The notes under the pieces were generated by a model, which was not told the origin of the DNA, did not search any database, and saw only the letters and a list, made by a program, of their open reading frames with translations. The position numbers and the translations under genes were made by a program. From Hyphomicrobiales bacterium (GTDB lineage Bacteria; Pseudomonadota; Alphaproteobacteria; Rhizobiales; Rhizobiaceae): a stretch of DNA of 64,000 nucleotides. Positions 1 to 8,791 of the stretch are shown one piece after another (positions within the stretch are counted from its first letter, which is position 1; each line of letters begins with the position of its first letter). The stretch is taken from contig UBJO01000030.1 of the NCBI GenBank assembly GCA_900465665.1, positions 1 through 64,000 on the forward strand. Reading direction: 5' to 3'.

Positions 1-72
1 AGGGTTGGGGAGGGGTCTTTATTCCAAGGCGGTAAGGTCCGCTATCTTACTCGATTGTCTTCATCTCTATGC

Positions 73-108
73 GATCAGCCGCCCCCGTGCAAACGGGAGC
101 GGCTGATC
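73..108. terminator. Hairpin downstream of the ABC binding-protein gene
   Basis: A 10-bp perfect stem (GATCAGCCGC at 73-82 with GCGGCTGATC at 99-108) continues into an inner CCCG/CGGG pair around a short loop. It lies about 25 nt past the stop of the minus-strand gene. No clear U-run follows on either strand, so it may be a processing or attenuation hairpin rather than a classic terminator. Confidence 0.5.
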
Positions 109-133
109 ATTCAGGTCTCTATAGTTGACTGTA

Positions 134-1090
134 TCAGTCGATCGTCTTCGTCGCGCGCTTCAGCACGCTTTCAGGCAACGTCACGCCCATCTTGGCGGCA
201 GCACCCTTGTTGATGACGAGATCGCTGCCGGCGGCGACCTTGACCGGGATATCGCCGGGGTTCTCACCTTTCAGGATGCGAACGACGATTTCGCCGGTCT
301 GCTTGCCGACGTCGTAATAGTTGAAGCCGAGAGCGGCGACCGAGCCGCGCGAAACGGAATCGGTGTCGGCAGTGAAGAGCGGCAGCTTGGCCTCTTCGGC
401 GACGGCCACGGCACCCTCGAGCGCCGAGATGATGGTGTTGTCGGTCGGGATATAGATCGCATCGGCGCGGCCAACGAGGGCGCGGGCGGCCCCCTGGACT
501 TCGGCGGACTTGGTGGCGGCGGATTCGACGACCTTGAGGCCTGCCTTTTCAGCCTCGACCTTCAGAACTGCGAGCAGCGATACCGAGTTCGCTTCGCCGG
601 AATTGTAGAGATAGCCGATGGTCTTGGCGTTCGGCAGGATTTCCTTGATCAGCGCCACATGTTCGGCAACCGGCGACATGTCCGAGAGGCCGGTGACGTT
701 GCCGCCGGGCTTGTCCATGTTCTTGACCAGCTGCGCACCGAGAGGGTCGGACACGGCGGTGAAGACGACGGGGATATCGCGGGTGGAGGAAACCACGGCC
801 TGCGCCGAGGGGGTCGAGATCGGGACGATCACGTTGGGGCCGTCACCTGCGAACTGGCGGGCGATCTGGGCTGCGGTCGCGGGATTGCCCTGCGCCGACT
901 GGAACACGAACTTCAGGTTCTCGCCTTCCTTGTAGCCGGCAGCCGTCAGCACATCGAGAACGCCCTTGCGGGCAGCGTCGAGCGCCGGATGTTCGACGAT
1001 CGCGGTGACCGCAACGGTCACGTCTTCGGCTTTCGCGGGAAGGGAAAAGGCAAGGGTCGCGGCCACGGCAGCGAGCAGTACAGAACGCAT
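134..1090 (-). CDS. ABC transporter periplasmic substrate-binding protein (DUF534/TrpX-like)
   Basis: The 318-residue product begins with a typical signal peptide (about residues 1-21, ending in PAKA) and then has the two-lobed periplasmic-binding fold of the ABC_sub_bind family. Family-like landmarks include the VAVTAIVEHPALDAARKG start of the mature protein, NVIVPISTPSAQAV, PVVFTAVSDPLGA and PTDNTIISALE. Members bind small ligands (often aromatic amino acids, as in TrpX) for an inner-membrane ABC importer. The partner permease and ATPase genes would be expected downstream on this strand, beyond the left edge. The ligand cannot be read from the sequence. The start is the ATG just before the signal peptide, with a GGAGG-like stretch (seen as cctcc on the plus strand) just upstream. 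Confidence 0.85.
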   Translation of the reverse strand: MRSVLLAAVAATLAFSLPAKAEDVTVAVTAIVEHPALDAARKGVLDVLTAAGYKEGENLKFVFQSAQGNPATAAQIARQFAGDGPNVIVPISTPSAQAVVSSTRDIPVVFTAVSDPLGAQLVKNMDKPGGNVTGLSDMSPVAEHVALIKEILPNAKTIGYLYNSGEANSVSLLAVLKVEAEKAGLKVVESAATKSAEVQGAARALVGRADAIYIPTDNTIISALEGAVAVAEEAKLPLFTADTDSVSRGSVAALGFNYYDVGKQTGEIVVRILKGENPGDIPVKVAAGSDLVINKGAAAKMGVTLPESVLKRATKTID

Positions 1091-1114
1091 GGGTATCCTC
1101 CAATTATGATTTTG

Positions 1115-1137
1115 GGCCGCTTGTAGGAAAAGCGGCC
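1115..1137 (-). terminator. Terminator-like hairpin after rlmN
   Basis: GGCCGCTT (1115-1122) pairs with AAGCGGCC (1130-1137) around a 7-nt loop, between the rlmN stop and the next minus-strand gene. The U-tract is weak (CAAAATC on the transcript), so read-through is possible. Confidence 0.45.
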
Positions 1138-1197
1138 ATTAAAATCAATCATTAGAAGATGCTGAGAGGATCAAACTTGCTGATCGGTCACCAGCAC

Positions 1198-2433
1198 TCA
1201 GTCGTCCGAGCCGTGGTTGGCAATCATCATCGCCTCGAAGGCCAGGCGCTCGGTCTTGCGCATGCGTTCCGATTCCGACTTCAGCTGGCCGCAGGCGGCG
1301 AGGATGTCGCGGCCGCGCGGTGTGCGGATCGGCGAGGCATAGCCGGCCGAGTTGATGAAATCGGCGAACTTCTCGATCTGCGCCCAGTCGGAGCACTGGT
1401 AGTTGGTGCCCGGCCAGGGGTTGAACGGAATGAGATTGATCTTCGCCGGCACGCCCTTGAGCAACTGGATGAGACCCTTGGCATCTTCCAGGCTGTCGTT
1501 GACGTCCTTCAGCATCACATATTCGAAGGTGATGCGGCGGGCGTTGGAGAGCCCCGGATACTTGCGGCAGGCGTCGATCAGCTCCTTCAGCGGATACTTC
1601 TTGTTGATCGGCACCAGGATGTCCCGCAGGTCGTCGCGCACGGCATGCAGCGAGATCGCCAGCATGACGCCGATCTCGTCGCCGGTGCGGAAGATCTCCG
1701 GCACGACGCCGGAGGTCGAGAGCGTGACGCGTCTTTTCGAAAGGGAAAGTCCGTCGCCGTCGGTGGCGATCAGAAGCGCCTGCTTGACGCTGTCGAAGTT
1801 GTAGAGCGGCTCGCCCATGCCCATCATCACGATGTTCGAAACCTTGCGGCCCTCGGCCGGCATGATCGTGCCCTGCGGCGCTTCGCGATCCGGGAAGTCG
1901 CCGAGCCGGTCGCGGGCGAGCAGCAGCTGCGACAGGATTTCTTCCGCCGTCAGATTGCGCACCAGGCGCTGCGTGCCGGTGTGACAGAAGGAACAGGTGA
2001 GCGTGCAGCCGACCTGGCTGGAAATGCAGAGCGTACCGCGGCCTTCTTCGGGGATATAGACAGCCTCGATCTCGACCGGACGCCCGGCACCGCGCGCCGG
2101 AAAGCGCAGCAGCCACTTGCGGGTGCCGTCGTTGGAGACCTGCTCCTCGACGATCTCGGGTCTTGCGATGGTGAAATGCGTCTTCAGCGTCTCGCGCATG
2201 TCCTTGGAGATATTGGCCATGTGGTCGAAGTCGGAGACCCCGCGCACATAGATCCAGTTCCAAAGCTGCGCCACGCGCATCTTGATCTGCTTTTCCGGCA
2301 CGCCCTTTTCGCGCAGCGCGGCGCCCATCTCCTCGCGGGTGAGGCCGATCAGCGACGGCTTCGGCAATGCTTCGCCGCGCGCCGGCTGGTTGCCTGCGGG
2401 CTTGAGAACGGTCATCGCATCCATGACGGACAT
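1198..2433 (-). CDS. rlmN: Dual-specificity 23S rRNA/tRNA adenine C2-methyltransferase RlmN
   Basis: A radical SAM enzyme that methylates C2 of A2503 in 23S rRNA and of A37 in a subset of tRNAs. The 411-residue protein has an N-terminal accessory domain (about 25-100), the radical SAM cluster motif CxxxCxxC as CTLTCSFC (Cys143, Cys147, Cys150), the GEPLYNF motif after MMGMG, and near the C-terminus a Cys in DILAACGQL that matches the catalytic, methyl-carrying cysteine. Length is normal for alphaproteobacterial RlmN. The ATG at 2433 has a GGGA element about 10 nt upstream. The 249 nt between this start and ccmG hold no gene that I can support. Confidence 0.95.
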   Translation of the reverse strand: MSVMDAMTVLKPAGNQPARGEALPKPSLIGLTREEMGAALREKGVPEKQIKMRVAQLWNWIYVRGVSDFDHMANISKDMRETLKTHFTIARPEIVEEQVSNDGTRKWLLRFPARGAGRPVEIEAVYIPEEGRGTLCISSQVGCTLTCSFCHTGTQRLVRNLTAEEILSQLLLARDRLGDFPDREAPQGTIMPAEGRKVSNIVMMGMGEPLYNFDSVKQALLIATDGDGLSLSKRRVTLSTSGVVPEIFRTGDEIGVMLAISLHAVRDDLRDILVPINKKYPLKELIDACRKYPGLSNARRITFEYVMLKDVNDSLEDAKGLIQLLKGVPAKINLIPFNPWPGTNYQCSDWAQIEKFADFINSAGYASPIRTPRGRDILAACGQLKSESERMRKTERLAFEAMMIANHGSDD

Positions 2434-2682
2434 TTAATCTAATCCCGAATTCAACATGCGATCCTCCCGATAGTCCGAATGACTGGCGGGCGGAGCGGGC
2501 ATGAAGGCAGAAAGTGAATGCGGAACTTGGCGGCCGAGCCGCGATCCATCCGCTGTTGTGCGCGCCTTTAGCATCATTTTTGCCATCCGTCACTATACAT
2601 GGAAACGACGAAGGCCGGTGCAAGGGGATGGATGGTGGCCGGCGCTGCGTCGAACGCGGTTATTTTGCGTTGATCGCCCGTC

Positions 2683-3327
2683 CTACGACCCCGCCTTACC
2701 CAACGCCTTCTCCATCGCCGGATAAAGCCCCTCTTTCAAACTGATATCGTCGAACGGTCCAACGCGCTTGTAAAGGATGGTGCCATCAGGGCCGACGAGG
2801 TAGCTTTCGGGGATGCCGTAGACGCCCCAGTCGATCGCGGCCTGGCCCTTGGGGTCGATGCCGATTGCCTTGTAGGGGTTGCCGAGTTCGCCGAGGAAGC
2901 CCAGCGCGTTGTCGTTCTTGTCCTTGTAGTTGATCGCGACGATGTTGAGCCGGCTATCTTTCGCCAGTTCCTTCAATATCGGATGCTCCTCGCGGCAGGG
3001 AATGCACCACGAGGCGAAGACGTTGACCAGCGTCAGCTTGCCCTTGACGGCGGCATCGGTGAGCGCCGGCAGGTTGGCGCCCTCGAGCGGCGGCAGGTCG
3101 AGCGACGGGGCCTTGGTGTTCAGCAGCGCCGAGGGGATTTCGGAGATGTTCTTGCCGTGCACATCCTGGTCGTAGAGCATCTTGCCCGCCGTGCCGGCAA
3201 TGCCGGCGAAGACGAGAAGCGGGATCAGCGCGAAGGCGTAGCGGCCGAGGCCGCGCTTTTCCTTCGGCGTGCCTGGCGCGGGCTGCGTGGCGGACGGCGT
3301 CGGGTCGGTGTTCGGCGCGTCGGTCAT
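2683..3327 (-). CDS. ccmG: Cytochrome c biogenesis thiol:disulfide reductase CcmG/DsbE
   Basis: A membrane-anchored periplasmic thioredoxin that keeps apocytochrome c cysteines reduced for heme attachment. After a Pro-rich cytoplasmic head there is one transmembrane anchor (about 31-48) and a thioredoxin fold with the active site WCIPC (Cys108, Cys111) and the [12 protein letters not shown] segment carrying the conserved cis-Pro. The length of 214 residues is a little long because of the head. Its start overlaps the ccmD stop by 4 nt (ATGA), so it should be translationally coupled as the last gene of the ccm operon on this strand. Confidence 0.93.
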   Translation of the reverse strand: MTDAPNTDPTPSATQPAPGTPKEKRGLGRYAFALIPLLVFAGIAGTAGKMLYDQDVHGKNISEIPSALLNTKAPSLDLPPLEGANLPALTDAAVKGKLTLVNVFASWCIPCREEHPILKELAKDSRLNIVAINYKDKNDNALGFLGELGNPYKAIGIDPKGQAAIDWGVYGIPESYLVGPDGTILYKRVGPFDDISLKEGLYPAMEKALGKAGS

Positions 3328-3515
3328 GGGTTCGCCTGTGCGTTCGGCGCATCCTTGGCGCGGGCGGAGCGGCGGCGGATGCCGGAGGCTTCGAGCGCGG
3401 CCAGTTCGCGGCGGCGGGCGCGACCGTCAAGCCATGTCCAGAGCGTCACGGCGATGGTGACGAGGCCGGCGAAAAGGTAGGAGCCGTAGACGTAGAAGGC
3501 GTAGGACTGTGTCAT
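3324..3515 (-). CDS. ccmD: Heme exporter protein CcmD
   Basis: A 63-residue small membrane protein that helps release holo-CcmE from CcmABC. It shows the usual CcmD layout: a short periplasmic N-terminus with [14 protein letters not shown], a single transmembrane helix (about 8-30) and an Arg-rich cytoplasmic tail beginning [13 protein letters not shown]. The ATG at 3515 was chosen because it gives the family-typical [13 protein letters not shown] start; longer readings would overlap ccmC. It sits 4 nt after ccmC and overlaps ccmG by 4 nt. Confidence 0.88.
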   Translation of the reverse strand: MTQSYAFYVYGSYLFAGLVTIAVTLWTWLDGRARRRELAALEASGIRRRSARAKDAPNAQANP

Positions 3516-3519
3516 CTCT

Positions 3520-4281
3520 TTAACCTTCGCGGCTTGCCAGGCGCGCGGCGAGCCGGCGCTGGGCGGCAATCCGGCGGCGCCAGATCTCGTTGCGGATCGC
3601 CATCACATGCAGCGTCAGGAAGAGCATGGTGAAGGCGATCGCCATCACCAGCAGCGGGCGCAGGAATTCCGGGTCGATGGCCGGACCGTCGAGGCGCAGC
3701 ACGCTTGCCGATTGATGCAGCGTGTTCCACCAGTCGACCGAGAACTTGATGATCGGGATGTTGACGAAACCGACGAGGATCAGCACGGCCGAGAGGCGGG
3801 CGGCCTTGCTCGGGTCTTCCATGGCGCGGTTCAGCGCGATCAGGCCGAGATACATCAGGAAGAGGATGAAGACGGAGGTGAGCCGCGCATCCCAGACCCA
3901 CCATGTGCCCCACATCGGCTTGCCCCACATCGAGCCGGTGACGAGCGCGATCAGCGTGAAGGCGGCGCCCAAGGGGGCGGCGGCCTTGGCCGAGACATCG
4001 GCCAGCGGGTGGCGCCAGACGAGCGTGCCGATCGCCGACAGGCTCATGATCGTGTAGCCCATCATCGACAGCCATGCCGCGGGCACGTGGATGTACATGA
4101 TGCGGACGGTTTCGCCCTGCTGGTAGTCGCTTTCGGTCGTGAAGCTGAGATACAGCCCCACGATAAAACAGAGGGCGGTGATCCCGGCCATCCAGGGGAT
4201 GAGGCGGGAAGCGAGCGCCAGGAACCGCGTGGGGTTGGCGAGATCGCTGAATTTGGTGATGGCAAGGCTATTCTCGGTCAT
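3520..4281 (-). CDS. ccmC: Heme exporter/heme-handling protein CcmC
   Basis: An inner-membrane protein that presents heme to the chaperone CcmE in system I cytochrome c maturation. The 253-residue protein has six hydrophobic segments. The Trp-rich heme motif is intact ([12 protein letters not shown]), and both flanking histidines are present, in YIHVPAAW and in NTLHQSAS. This gene looks fully functional, in contrast to the damaged ccmB frame that precedes it. It starts 47 nt after the stop of the chimeric ccmB frame. Confidence 0.95.
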   Translation of the reverse strand: MTENSLAITKFSDLANPTRFLALASRLIPWMAGITALCFIVGLYLSFTTESDYQQGETVRIMYIHVPAAWLSMMGYTIMSLSAIGTLVWRHPLADVSAKAAAPLGAAFTLIALVTGSMWGKPMWGTWWVWDARLTSVFILFLMYLGLIALNRAMEDPSKAARLSAVLILVGFVNIPIIKFSVDWWNTLHQSASVLRLDGPAIDPEFLRPLLVMAIAFTMLFLTLHVMAIRNEIWRRRIAAQRRLAARLASREG

Positions 4282-4328
4282 GCCGTCTCCTTAGCGCGAT
4301 CCGCCGCCACGGGCAATCAAGCCGATGA

Positions 4329-4991
4329 TCAATCCGATGTGTTCCTGAGCGCCAATGCCGCCGCCGCCGGGCCGATGACGGCAAAGAACAGCGTGAGCGC
4401 GATAAGGATCAGGAAGGGCGGCAGGAAGGGGGCTGGTCCCTCGACGGCCGCATAGGTGGCGCTGACGCCGAAAATCAGCACCGGGATGGTGAGCGGCAGC
4501 ACCAGGATCGACACCAGCAGGCCGCCGCGCGGAAGGGCCACGGCAACGGCGGCGCCCACCGCACCGATCAGCGTGATGGCGGGCGTGCCGACGAGGAGCG
4601 TCAGCATGGTGGCGCCGATCGCCTTTTCGCTCATGTTCATGAAGAGGCCGAGCAGCGGCGAGGCGATCACCAGCGGCAGGCTGGTGGCGAGCCAGTGGGC
4701 GAGGCACTTGACGAGAACGGTCAAGACCAGCGGCGTCTCCTGCATCAGCATCAGATCGAGCGCGCCATCGTCACGCTCCGCCTGGAACAGGCGGTCGAGG
4801 CCGAGCAGAGCCGCGAGCAGCGCGCCGATCCAGACGATGGCCGGGCCGATGCGGGCGAGCAGCGCCAGATCCGGCTTCCCGTCGCCGTTCCAGTCGCCGA
4901 CGGCCGCATCGACGATGCGCGCGGGATCAGGATCCGCGCCGAAGGCCGCGTTGGCCGAAAGCAGGACTGCCACAAAGATGAATCGCCGCAT
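4329..4991 (-). CDS. Chimeric frame: secreted FG-GAP-like N-terminus fused to CcmB residues ~46 to the end
   Basis: Residues 1-19 are a signal peptide (MRRFIFVAVL..ANAAFGA) and residues 20-46 resemble an FG-GAP/VCBS calcium-binding repeat (VGDWNGDGKPDLALLA). From residue 47 the sequence is CcmB, the heme-exporter permease, starting at RIGPAIVWIG and continuing through LDRLFQAERDDGALDLMLMQ to a normal CcmB C-terminus. The usual CcmB head (a cytoplasmic start and first helix) is missing, and ccmA, which normally precedes ccmB, is absent. The switch lies in a PDLALLA-coding stretch around 4850-4871, near where CcmB proteins of relatives also read PDL.LLA. The reading frame is open throughout, and the RBS (GGGAG, about 9 nt before the ATG at 4991) belongs to the FG-GAP gene. 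It is either a real recombination junction or an assembly join. Function as a heme exporter is unlikely. Confidence 0.8.
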   Translation of the reverse strand: MRRFIFVAVLLSANAAFGADPDPARIVDAAVGDWNGDGKPDLALLARIGPAIVWIGALLAALLGLDRLFQAERDDGALDLMLMQETPLVLTVLVKCLAHWLATSLPLVIASPLLGLFMNMSEKAIGATMLTLLVGTPAITLIGAVGAAVAVALPRGGLLVSILVLPLTIPVLIFGVSATYAAVEGPAPFLPPFLILIALTLFFAVIGPAAAALALRNTSD

Positions 4992-5034
4992 GCTCGTCTC
5001 CCGTTTGCCGTTAACCAAACAGAAAACAATCCTG

Positions 5035-5063
5035 TTGACAACGGAACAAGAGAGGAACAAAAT
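5035..5063 (+). promoter_or_regulatory. Promoter with embedded LexA (SOS) box
   Basis: A perfect -35 TTGACA (5035-5040) is followed after 17 nt by a -10-like CAAAAT (5058-5063). Between them lies GAAC-N7-GAAC (5044-5058), the alphaproteobacterial LexA operator (GTTC-N7-GTTC on the other strand). A repressor bound there would block RNA polymerase directly. It drives the 28-residue microprotein at 5091 and is also upstream of the divergent frame that starts at 4991. Confidence 0.75.
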
Positions 5064-5090
5064 AAAAACATAAGAGCACAGGAGAGCCAA

Positions 5091-5177
5091 ATGACTGACA
5101 TGATCCGCGATATCGCAGCATTCACCTCCATCGCAATGTTCATTGCCAGCTTCTCTTTGATCTGCATGGCAATGTAA
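5091..5177 (+). CDS. 28-residue SOS-controlled membrane microprotein, SidA-like candidate
   Basis: A 28-codon frame with a strong RBS (GGAGAG, 5 nt before the ATG). The product has a short polar start (MTDMIRD) followed by one continuous hydrophobic helix rich in Ile, Phe, Ala and Ser, ending LICMAM; it would span the inner membrane once. The promoter carries an exact LexA box in the -35/-10 spacer. Size, single helix and SOS control together resemble SidA of Caulobacter, a 29-residue LexA-regulated inner-membrane inhibitor of FtsW/FtsN-dependent division. Sequence homology with SidA is not claimed. The gene is followed by a perfect hairpin, separating it from dnaE. Confidence 0.7.
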   Translation: MTDMIRDIAAFTSIAMFIASFSLICMAM

Positions 5178-5186
5178 GAATAACGG

Positions 5187-5211
5187 GGACCGCATGACTG
5201 TCATGCGGTCC
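5187..5211 (+). terminator. Perfect 12-bp inverted repeat after the microprotein gene
   Basis: GGACCGCATGAC (5187-5198) and GTCATGCGGTCC (5200-5211) are exact complements with one central base. The stem would form a very stable hairpin 10 nt past the microprotein stop. There is no U-run, so it may terminate poorly, protect the RNA end, or act as a protein site ahead of dnaE. Confidence 0.55.
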
Positions 5212-5293
5212 GATAGTACCCGTCTCTCTGGACATCGGCGTCCCCAAATCCGACAATGCATCCGATTCATACGGATGCGCGGAAAGGCATATC

Positions 5294-8200
5294 ATGGCGG
5301 GCACTGAAAACGGCGCGAGCGACTTCATCGGCGGTACGCCGGGCTTCGTTCACCTGCGTGTGCACTCCGCCTTTTCGCTGCTTGAGGGGGCGTTGCCGCT
5401 CAAGAAGATCCTCTACAAGGTATCGGGCGATAGCCAGCCGGCGATCGCCATCACCGATACCAACAATCTATTCGTCGCACTGGAATTTGCGCAGAAGTCG
5501 ATGGACGAGGGCCTGCAGCCGATTATCGGCTGCCAGGTCTCCATCGATATGGAAGACGGGCTTGAGACCGAGCGGCGCGGCGGCCAGCAACAGCTGGCGA
5601 AACTGCCGTCGATCGTGCTTCTGTCCGCCACCGACGCCGGCTATGAGCGGCTAGTGGATCTCGTCAGCCGCGCCTATCTCGGCGGCGAGGGAGGCGGGCA
5701 GGCGGTCCACATCAAGGCGTCGTGGCTGGACGAGCTCGGCACCGAGGGGCTGATCGCGCTGACCGGCGCATCGACCGGTCCGATCGATATGCCACTGAAA
5801 GATGGGCACATCGCGCCGGCGACCGCGCGCTTGCTGTCTCTGAAGGACAAGTTCGGCGACCGGCTCTACATGGAGCTTCAGCGCCAGGGCACCTACGACA
5901 AGCGCCACGAGCAGCGTGTGATCGGCCTTGCCTATGAGCACGAGATCCCGCTCGTCGCGACCAACGAAGCCTTCTTCCCGACCCGCGACGATTATGACGC
6001 GCACGACGCGCTGATGGCCGTTGCGCACAACGCCATCGTCTCCGACGACACGCGTTTTCGCCTGACGCCGGATCACTATCTGAAGAGCCGCGCCGAGATG
6101 GTGAAGCTTTTCGCCGATCTGCCCGAGGCGCTCGAGAACACGGTGGAAATCGCCCGTCGCTGCTCCTTCGTCCTGAAGACCCGCAAACCGATCCTCCCGC
6201 GCTTCACCGGCGCCACGGCTGATCCTGAAGAGGCGGAGCGCGCCGAATCGCTGGAACTTCGCCGCCAGGCAGTCGAAGGCTTGGACATGCGCCTCGCAAC
6301 GCTCGGCATGTCGGCGGGCTACGAGGAGAAGGATTACCGCGACCGCCTGGAATTCGAGCTCAGCGTTATCGAGCGCATGAAATTCCCGGGCTACTTCCTG
6401 ATCGTTGCCGACTTCATCAAGTGGGCGAAGCTGCAGGATATTCCTGTCGGCCCCGGCCGTGGCTCCGGCGCGGGCTCGCTTGTCGCCTACGCGCTGACGA
6501 TCACCGACGTCGATCCGCTGCGCTTCTCGCTGCTCTTCGAACGCTTCCTCAATCCGGAACGCGTCTCGATGCCCGACTTCGATATCGACTTTTGCCAGGA
6601 TCGCCGCGAAGAGGTGATCCGCTACGTGCAGAAGAAATACGGCCGCGAGCAGGTGGCGCAGATCATCACCTTCGGTTCGCTACAGGCGCGCGCCGCCCTT
6701 CGCGACGTCGGCCGCGTGCTTGAAATGCCCTACGGCCAGGTCGACAAGATCTGCAAGCTGGTGCCGAACAATCCGGCCAACCCCACGCCGCTGTCGAAGG
6801 CGATCGAGGAAGAGCCGAAACTGCAGGAAGAGGCCGACAAGGAGCCCGTCGTCGCCCGTCTGCTCGATATCGCCCAGAAGATCGAAGGTCTCTACCGTCA
6901 CGCGTCGACCCACGCCGCCGGCATCGTCATCGGCGACCGCCCACTGTCGAAGCTGGTGCCGATGTACCGAGACCCGCGCTCCGACATGCCGGTCACCCAG
7001 TTCAACATGAAGTGGGTCGAGCAGGCTGGTCTCGTCAAGTTCGACTTCCTCGGCCTGAAGACGCTGACGACGCTAAAGGTCGCCGTCGATTTCGTCGCCA
7101 AGCGCGGCATCAAGGTTGATCTCGCCGCGATCCCGCTCGATGACAAGCTGACCTACGAGATGCTGTCGCGCGGCGAAACGGTCGGCGTGTTTCAGGTGGA
7201 AAGTGCCGGCATGCGCAAGGCGTTGATCGGCATGCGGCCGGACTGCATCGAGGACATCATCGCGCTCGTGGCGCTGTATCGTCCGGGTCCGATGGAAAAC
7301 ATCCCGACCTACAATGCCCGCAAGCATGGCGAGGAAGAGCTCGAATCGATCCATCCGACCATCGATTACCTGCTGAAGGAGACGCAAGGCGTTATCGTCT
7401 ACCAGGAGCAGGTCATGCAGATCGCTCAGGTGCTGTCGGGCTATTCGCTCGGCGAGGCCGATCTTCTGCGCCGCGCCATGGGTAAGAAGATCAAGGCGGA
7501 GATGGACCAGCAGCGCGAGCGCTTCGTCGTCGGCGCCGTCAAGAACGGCGTGTCGAAGCCGCAGGCCGATAACATCTTCGAGCTTCTGGCGAAGTTCGCC
7601 AACTACGGCTTCAACAAGTCGCACGCCGCAGCCTACGCCATCGTCTCCTACCAGACCGCCTACATGAAGGCGCATTATCCGGTCGAGTTCCTCGCCGCCT
7701 CGATGACGCTCGACATGTCGAACACCGAAAAGGTCAACGACTTCCGCCAGGATGCCAAGCGCCTCGATATCGAGGTGATCGCGCCCTCCGTGCAGACCTC
7801 GTTCCGCCACTTTCAGACCGGCGACAACCGCATCTATTACGCGCTGGCGGCGCTGAAGGGTGTCGGCGAATCGGCCGTCGATCATATCGTCGAGGTGCGC
7901 GGCGACACGCCGTTCGCCAGCCTTGAGGATTTCTGCTTGCGCATCGATCCCAAGCAGGTCAACCGGCGCGTGCTGGAAAGCCTGATCTTCGCCGGCGCCT
8001 TCGATTGCTTCGATCTCGATCGCGCCCAGCTTTCGGGCGGCATCGATCGCATCATGGGCTATGCCCAGCGCGCCCAGGAAAACAAGCTGAGCGGCCAGTC
8101 GGATATCTTCGGCGGCGTGTTGTCATCGGGCCCGGAAAAGATCTCGATGCCGCCTTTCTCGCCTTGGCTGCCCTCGGAGCGCCTGCTCAAGGAATTCCAG

Positions 8201-8791
8201 GTCCTAGGTTTCTACCTGACGGCCCATCCGCTCGATAGCTACAGCAGCGTGCTGGAGAAGATGCGCGTCCAGACCTTCGGCGATTTCGCGGCCGCCGTGA
8301 AGCAGGGCGCCAGCAATGCGCGCCTTGCCGGCACCGTCATTTCCAAGCAGGAGCGCAAGACGCGCACCGGCAACAAGATGGGCATCATCGTCTTCTCGGA
8401 TTCATCCGGCCAGTTTGAAGCGGTACTCTTCTCGGAGATGCTGAACCAATATCGCGACATGCTGGAATCGGGAAAATCCTTCGTCATTACCGCCACCGGC
8501 GAAGAGCGGCCGGAGGGCATTGGCCTCCGCATCCAGACGATCCAGTCGCTGGAAGAGAAGTCGCTGCAGATGCAGAAGGCGCTCCGCGTCTATGTCCGCG
8601 ATTCCGGTCCGTTGCGCGCCGTTGCCGCCCATCTCAATGCCAGGGGCGACGGCCTCGTCTCCTTCATCGTCATCAAGGAAGATGGCAAGCGCGAGATCGA
8701 GGTGGAGTTGGCGCAGAAATACCGGATCACGCCCGAAATCGCCGCCGCCATGCGCTCGGCCCCGGGGGTGATCGATGTGGAACTCGTCTAA
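5294..8791 (+). CDS. dnaE: DNA polymerase III alpha subunit (replicative)
   Basis: The catalytic 5'-3' polymerase of the chromosomal replisome. The 1165-residue protein has the PHP domain at the start (HLRVHSAFSLLEGA), the polymerase core with GRGSGAGSLVAY (about 390) and the catalytic aspartates in PDFDIDF (about 426-432), the finger region with ETQGVIVYQEQVMQIAQ and the YGFNKSHAAAYA motif, a helix-hairpin-helix region, and a C-terminal OB fold starting near 1012. This is the full-length housekeeping DnaE1, not the ImuABC-associated DnaE2. Its stop overlaps the end of the convergent transpeptidase gene by 4 nt. Confidence 0.97.
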   Translation: MAGTENGASDFIGGTPGFVHLRVHSAFSLLEGALPLKKILYKVSGDSQPAIAITDTNNLFVALEFAQKSMDEGLQPIIGCQVSIDMEDGLETERRGGQQQLAKLPSIVLLSATDAGYERLVDLVSRAYLGGEGGGQAVHIKASWLDELGTEGLIALTGASTGPIDMPLKDGHIAPATARLLSLKDKFGDRLYMELQRQGTYDKRHEQRVIGLAYEHEIPLVATNEAFFPTRDDYDAHDALMAVAHNAIVSDDTRFRLTPDHYLKSRAEMVKLFADLPEALENTVEIARRCSFVLKTRKPILPRFTGATADPEEAERAESLELRRQAVEGLDMRLATLGMSAGYEEKDYRDRLEFELSVIERMKFPGYFLIVADFIKWAKLQDIPVGPGRGSGAGSLVAYALTITDVDPLRFSLLFERFLNPERVSMPDFDIDFCQDRREEVIRYVQKKYGREQVAQIITFGSLQARAALRDVGRVLEMPYGQVDKICKLVPNNPANPTPLSKAIEEEPKLQEEADKEPVVARLLDIAQKIEGLYRHASTHAAGIVIGDRPLSKLVPMYRDPRSDMPVTQFNMKWVEQAGLVKFDFLGLKTLTTLKVAVDFVAKRGIKVDLAAIPLDDKLTYEMLSRGETVGVFQVESAGMRKALIGMRPDCIEDIIALVALYRPGPMENIPTYNARKHGEEELESIHPTIDYLLKETQGVIVYQEQVMQIAQVLSGYSLGEADLLRRAMGKKIKAEMDQQRERFVVGAVKNGVSKPQADNIFELLAKFANYGFNKSHAAAYAIVSYQTAYMKAHYPVEFLAASMTLDMSNTEKVNDFRQDAKRLDIEVIAPSVQTSFRHFQTGDNRIYYALAALKGVGESAVDHIVEVRGDTPFASLEDFCLRIDPKQVNRRVLESLIFAGAFDCFDLDRAQLSGGIDRIMGYAQRAQENKLSGQSDIFGGVLSSGPEKISMPPFSPWLPSERLLKEFQVLGFYLTAHPLDSYSSVLEKMRVQTFGDFAAAVKQGASNARLAGTVISKQERKTRTGNKMGIIVFSDSSGQFEAVLFSEMLNQYRDMLESGKSFVITATGEERPEGIGLRIQTIQSLEEKSLQMQKALRVYVRDSGPLRAVAAHLNARGDGLVSFIVIKEDGKREIEVELAQKYRITPEIAAAMRSAPGVIDVELV

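Noticed and set aside
2434..2682. A possible gene between rlmN and ccmG (for example an invasion-associated locus B protein, often near rlmN in rhizobia)
   Set aside because: Only 249 nt, with no signal peptide or plausible frame on either strand.
4992..5293. A remnant of ccmA or of the rest of ccmB upstream of the chimeric frame
   Set aside because: Both strands were read; no Walker motifs or CcmB head are present. The space holds the SOS promoter, the microprotein and a hairpin.
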